Shown here: in pieces, positions 5,022 to 6,878 of the stretch
How positions within the stretch are numbered: position 1 is the stretch's first letter
Layout: each line of letters begins with the position of its first letter
Assembly: GCA_017649745.1 (NCBI GenBank)
Contig: JAGCGE010000202.1
Location: 1 to 6,878 of the forward strand
Length of the DNA: 6,878 nt
Direction of reading: 5' to 3'
DNA from: Clostridiales bacterium
GTDB taxonomy: Bacteria; Bacillota_A; Clostridia; Saccharofermentanales; Saccharofermentanaceae
Position numbers and translations under genes: made by a program
Notes under the pieces: generated by a model
The model's database searches: none
Told to the model about the DNA's origin: nothing
Seen by the model: only the letters and a program-made list of their open reading frames with translations

Positions 5022-6755
5022 ATGGACTATAAATCAGAAATCGCAAAAGCATTGTCAAACATTACTGGTATCGAGCTTGAGCAGATAAATAAGCTTATCG
5101 AGATCCCACCGCAAGTTGAGATGGGTGACTATGCTTTCCCTTGCTTTACTCTAGCTAAGACAATGCACAAGGCTCCTCAGATGATCTCAGCTGATCTGAA
5201 GGAAAACGAAGCACTTAAGCTCGATTTCCTCTCAGAAGTCAAGAATGTAGGTCCTTACCTTAATTTCTTTATCGACAGAGGCGTATATGCTTCAACAGTC
5301 GTAAGTGAGATCAATACAAAGAAGGAAGACTACGGTAAATGCGATCTCGGTTCAGGAAAGACAGCTATCGTGGAGTTCTCATCTCCTAATATCGCTAAGC
5401 CTTTCCATGTAGGACATGCCTTTACGACAATACTTGGTAACTCACTTTCCAAGATCTATGAGAAGCTTGGATATAAAGTAGTTAAGATGAACCATTTGGG
5501 TGACTACGGAACACAGTTCGGTAAACTCATCACAGCTTACAGGCTCTGGGGTGACGAGAATGCTCTTAACGAAGATCCGATCAATGAGCTTTTAAGGATC
5601 TATGTTAAGTTCCACGAAGAAGAGAAGAATGATCCTTCACTTACTGACAGTGCTAGAGAGAACTTCAAGAAACTTGAAGACGGATGTCCTGAGGAAGTCG
5701 AGCTCTGGCAGAAGTTCAGGGATATGTCTCTTGTAGTGTTCAATAAGCTCTACGAGAGAATGGGCGTTACATTCGATAACTATAACGGTGAGTCATACTA
5801 TGCGAAGATGGCTGATCAGGTCGTTTCCATGCTTAAGGAGAAGAACCTCCTTATCGAGAGTGAAGGCGCTCAGGTAGTTGACCTTGAAGAATACGGTGTA
5901 CCACCATGTATCATCCTTAAGAGTGACGGAACAACGATCTACGGAACACGTGATCTTGCTGCTATTCTCTATCGTTATGACAACTATAAGTTCGATAAGA
6001 ACATCTATGTAGTAGGTATCCCTCAGGCACTTCACTTTAAGCAGGTTTTCTCTGTTCTTAAGAAGGCAGGATACGACTTCGCTGATAACTGTGAGCACGT
6101 AGGATTCGGTCTTGTTAAATTCAAGAACATGAAGTTCTCCACACGTGACGGTAATATCGTTCTTCTTGAGGAACTTCTTGATGAGGCTGTTGCTAAGACA
6201 CGTGAGGTTATCGTTGAGAACTCCAAGACTCGCGGTACAGAGATGAGTGAAGAAGAAATCAACGAGATCGCTGAGAAGGTTGGTCTTGGCGCTGTTATCT
6301 ATACTTACGTCAAGTCAGGACGTGAGCGTGACATCGTATTCTCATGGGAAGAGATGCTCGACTTTGAGGGTGACACGGCTCCATACCTTATCTATACATA
6401 TGCAAGAACAAGATCCATTCTTCGTAAGGCAAAAGAGCAGGGCTTAGAGCCATGCAGTCCTGATAGTGATGATCTTAAGCTCCTTAACAGTGACGAAGAG
6501 TATCAGCTCGTTCGTGCATTAAGTGACTTCCCTGAGTCTATCGTTAAGGCAATGAACAGTAATGAGCCATTCATGATCTCCAGACAGATCTCTCTTTGTG
6601 CTAGGAACTTTAACAGATTCTATAATAATTCAAGCATTCTCGGTGCTGAGACAGATGAACTTAAGAAAGCAAGACTTGCTCTTTGTGAGGCTCTTTGCAA
6701 CACAATTAAAGATGGTCTTGATCTTCTCGGTATCGGTGTAGTTGAGAGGATGTAA
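5022..6755 (+). CDS. argS: Arginyl-tRNA synthetase
   Basis: This class I aminoacyl-tRNA synthetase charges tRNA-Arg with arginine using ATP, in the cytosol. At 577 residues it is normal for the family. The N-terminal Add-1-like domain covers about 1-85 (VEMGDYAFPCFTLAK). The catalytic Rossmann core follows, with SPNIAKPFHVGH, whose HVGH at 129-132 is the HIGH motif, then MNHLGDYGTQFG, YGTRDLAAILYR and the conserved VGIPQALHFKQVF. The KMSKS-equivalent loop reads MKFSTRDGN (370-378). The DALR anticodon-binding domain spans about 450-577, with the typical QYL-type wording replaced by APYLIYTYAR and the usual GLDLLGI...ERM ending. It is divergent from the MraY-like gene and followed after two bases by a peptidase-like gene whose ribosome site lies inside the end of argS, so those two probably share a transcript. 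There is no sign of frameshift or truncation. Confidence 0.97.
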   Translation: MDYKSEIAKALSNITGIELEQINKLIEIPPQVEMGDYAFPCFTLAKTMHKAPQMISADLKENEALKLDFLSEVKNVGPYLNFFIDRGVYASTVVSEINTKKEDYGKCDLGSGKTAIVEFSSPNIAKPFHVGHAFTTILGNSLSKIYEKLGYKVVKMNHLGDYGTQFGKLITAYRLWGDENALNEDPINELLRIYVKFHEEEKNDPSLTDSARENFKKLEDGCPEEVELWQKFRDMSLVVFNKLYERMGVTFDNYNGESYYAKMADQVVSMLKEKNLLIESEGAQVVDLEEYGVPPCIILKSDGTTIYGTRDLAAILYRYDNYKFDKNIYVVGIPQALHFKQVFSVLKKAGYDFADNCEHVGFGLVKFKNMKFSTRDGNIVLLEELLDEAVAKTREVIVENSKTRGTEMSEEEINEIAEKVGLGAVIYTYVKSGRERDIVFSWEEMLDFEGDTAPYLIYTYARTRSILRKAKEQGLEPCSPDSDDLKLLNSDEEYQLVRALSDFPESIVKAMNSNEPFMISRQISLCARNFNRFYNNSSILGAETDELKKARLALCEALCNTIKDGLDLLGIGVVERM

Positions 6756-6757
6756 TC

Positions 6758-6878
6758 ATGACTGAAAATATCGGAATGCTCGACTTTTCGAAGATCAAGT
6801 ATGAACGCCCGAGTGTAGAGCGTTTTAAGGAATGCGTACAGTCTACAAGACTTAAGCTCATGAGTGCCAGAGATCCGG
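6758..6878 (+). CDS. Probable M3-family oligoendopeptidase (3' end cut by window)
   Basis: Forty codons are visible before the window ends. The sequence around LDFSKIKYERPSVERF matches the usual opening of M3 oligoendopeptidases (PepF-like zinc peptidases that cut short peptides in the cytosol), which typically begin M-x-F-x-x-x-x-YERP. The catalytic HExxH motif would lie far downstream and cannot be seen, so the call rests on the N-terminus only. The start at 6758 is preferred because GAGAGGA (6744-6750) lies seven bases upstream, inside the end of argS. A second in-frame ATG at 6776 would fit the family length slightly better but has no ribosome site. Only two bases separate it from the argS stop, which suggests cotranscription and perhaps translational coupling. 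Confidence 0.62.
   Translation, partial: MTENIGMLDFSKIKYERPSVERFKECVQSTRLKLMSARDP

Noticed and set aside
5793..6098. 101-codon minus-strand open frame inside argS
   Set aside because: It is antisense to a conserved enzyme and shows no recognisable motif.

Overview
The window looks like an ordinary chromosomal stretch from an anaerobic Firmicute of the Clostridia, most likely near Lachnospiraceae or Oscillospiraceae. This rests on three things: moderately AT-rich DNA, strong GGAGG-type ribosome sites, and a sigma factor/membrane-regulator pair of a type common in that group. It is an inference from style and families, not from a marker gene. I see no rRNA, tRNA, CRISPR, transposase or other mobile element.

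Left part, bases 1-2439, plus strand. This is the tail of a tightly packed operon: a YegL/TerY-like von Willebrand A (VWA) protein that lacks only its extreme N-terminus, a PP2C-type phosphatase with a C-terminal membrane anchor, and a small, very charged protein I do not recognise. A clear intrinsic terminator ends it. VWA plus PP2C matches the E. coli yegK-yegL pair and the TerY-P phosphorylation modules, where a Ser/Thr kinase is the third partner. No kinase is visible here; it may lie upstream of base 1. The unrecognised third protein, and a C-terminal D-x-F-x-x-F-L motif it shares with the VWA protein, are the most unusual things in the window.

Middle part, bases 2417-4903, minus strand. 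Read in transcription order, this holds an MraY/WecA-superfamily membrane transferase with its own promoter and terminator, then a sigma-70 family (ECF-like) factor with a GTG start. The sigma gene overlaps by 4 bp a single-pass membrane protein that is probably its regulator (anti-sigma). The regulator gene converges on the VWA operon, and its last codons lie inside that operon's terminator hairpin.

Right part, bases 5022-6878, plus strand. argS (arginyl-tRNA synthetase) is transcribed divergently from the MraY-like gene. Two bases after its stop codon begins a truncated gene that looks like an M3-family oligoendopeptidase.

No gene-free stretch exceeds about 140 bases. The two intergenic gaps (3790-3925 and 4904-5021) hold promoters, ribosome sites and one terminator.
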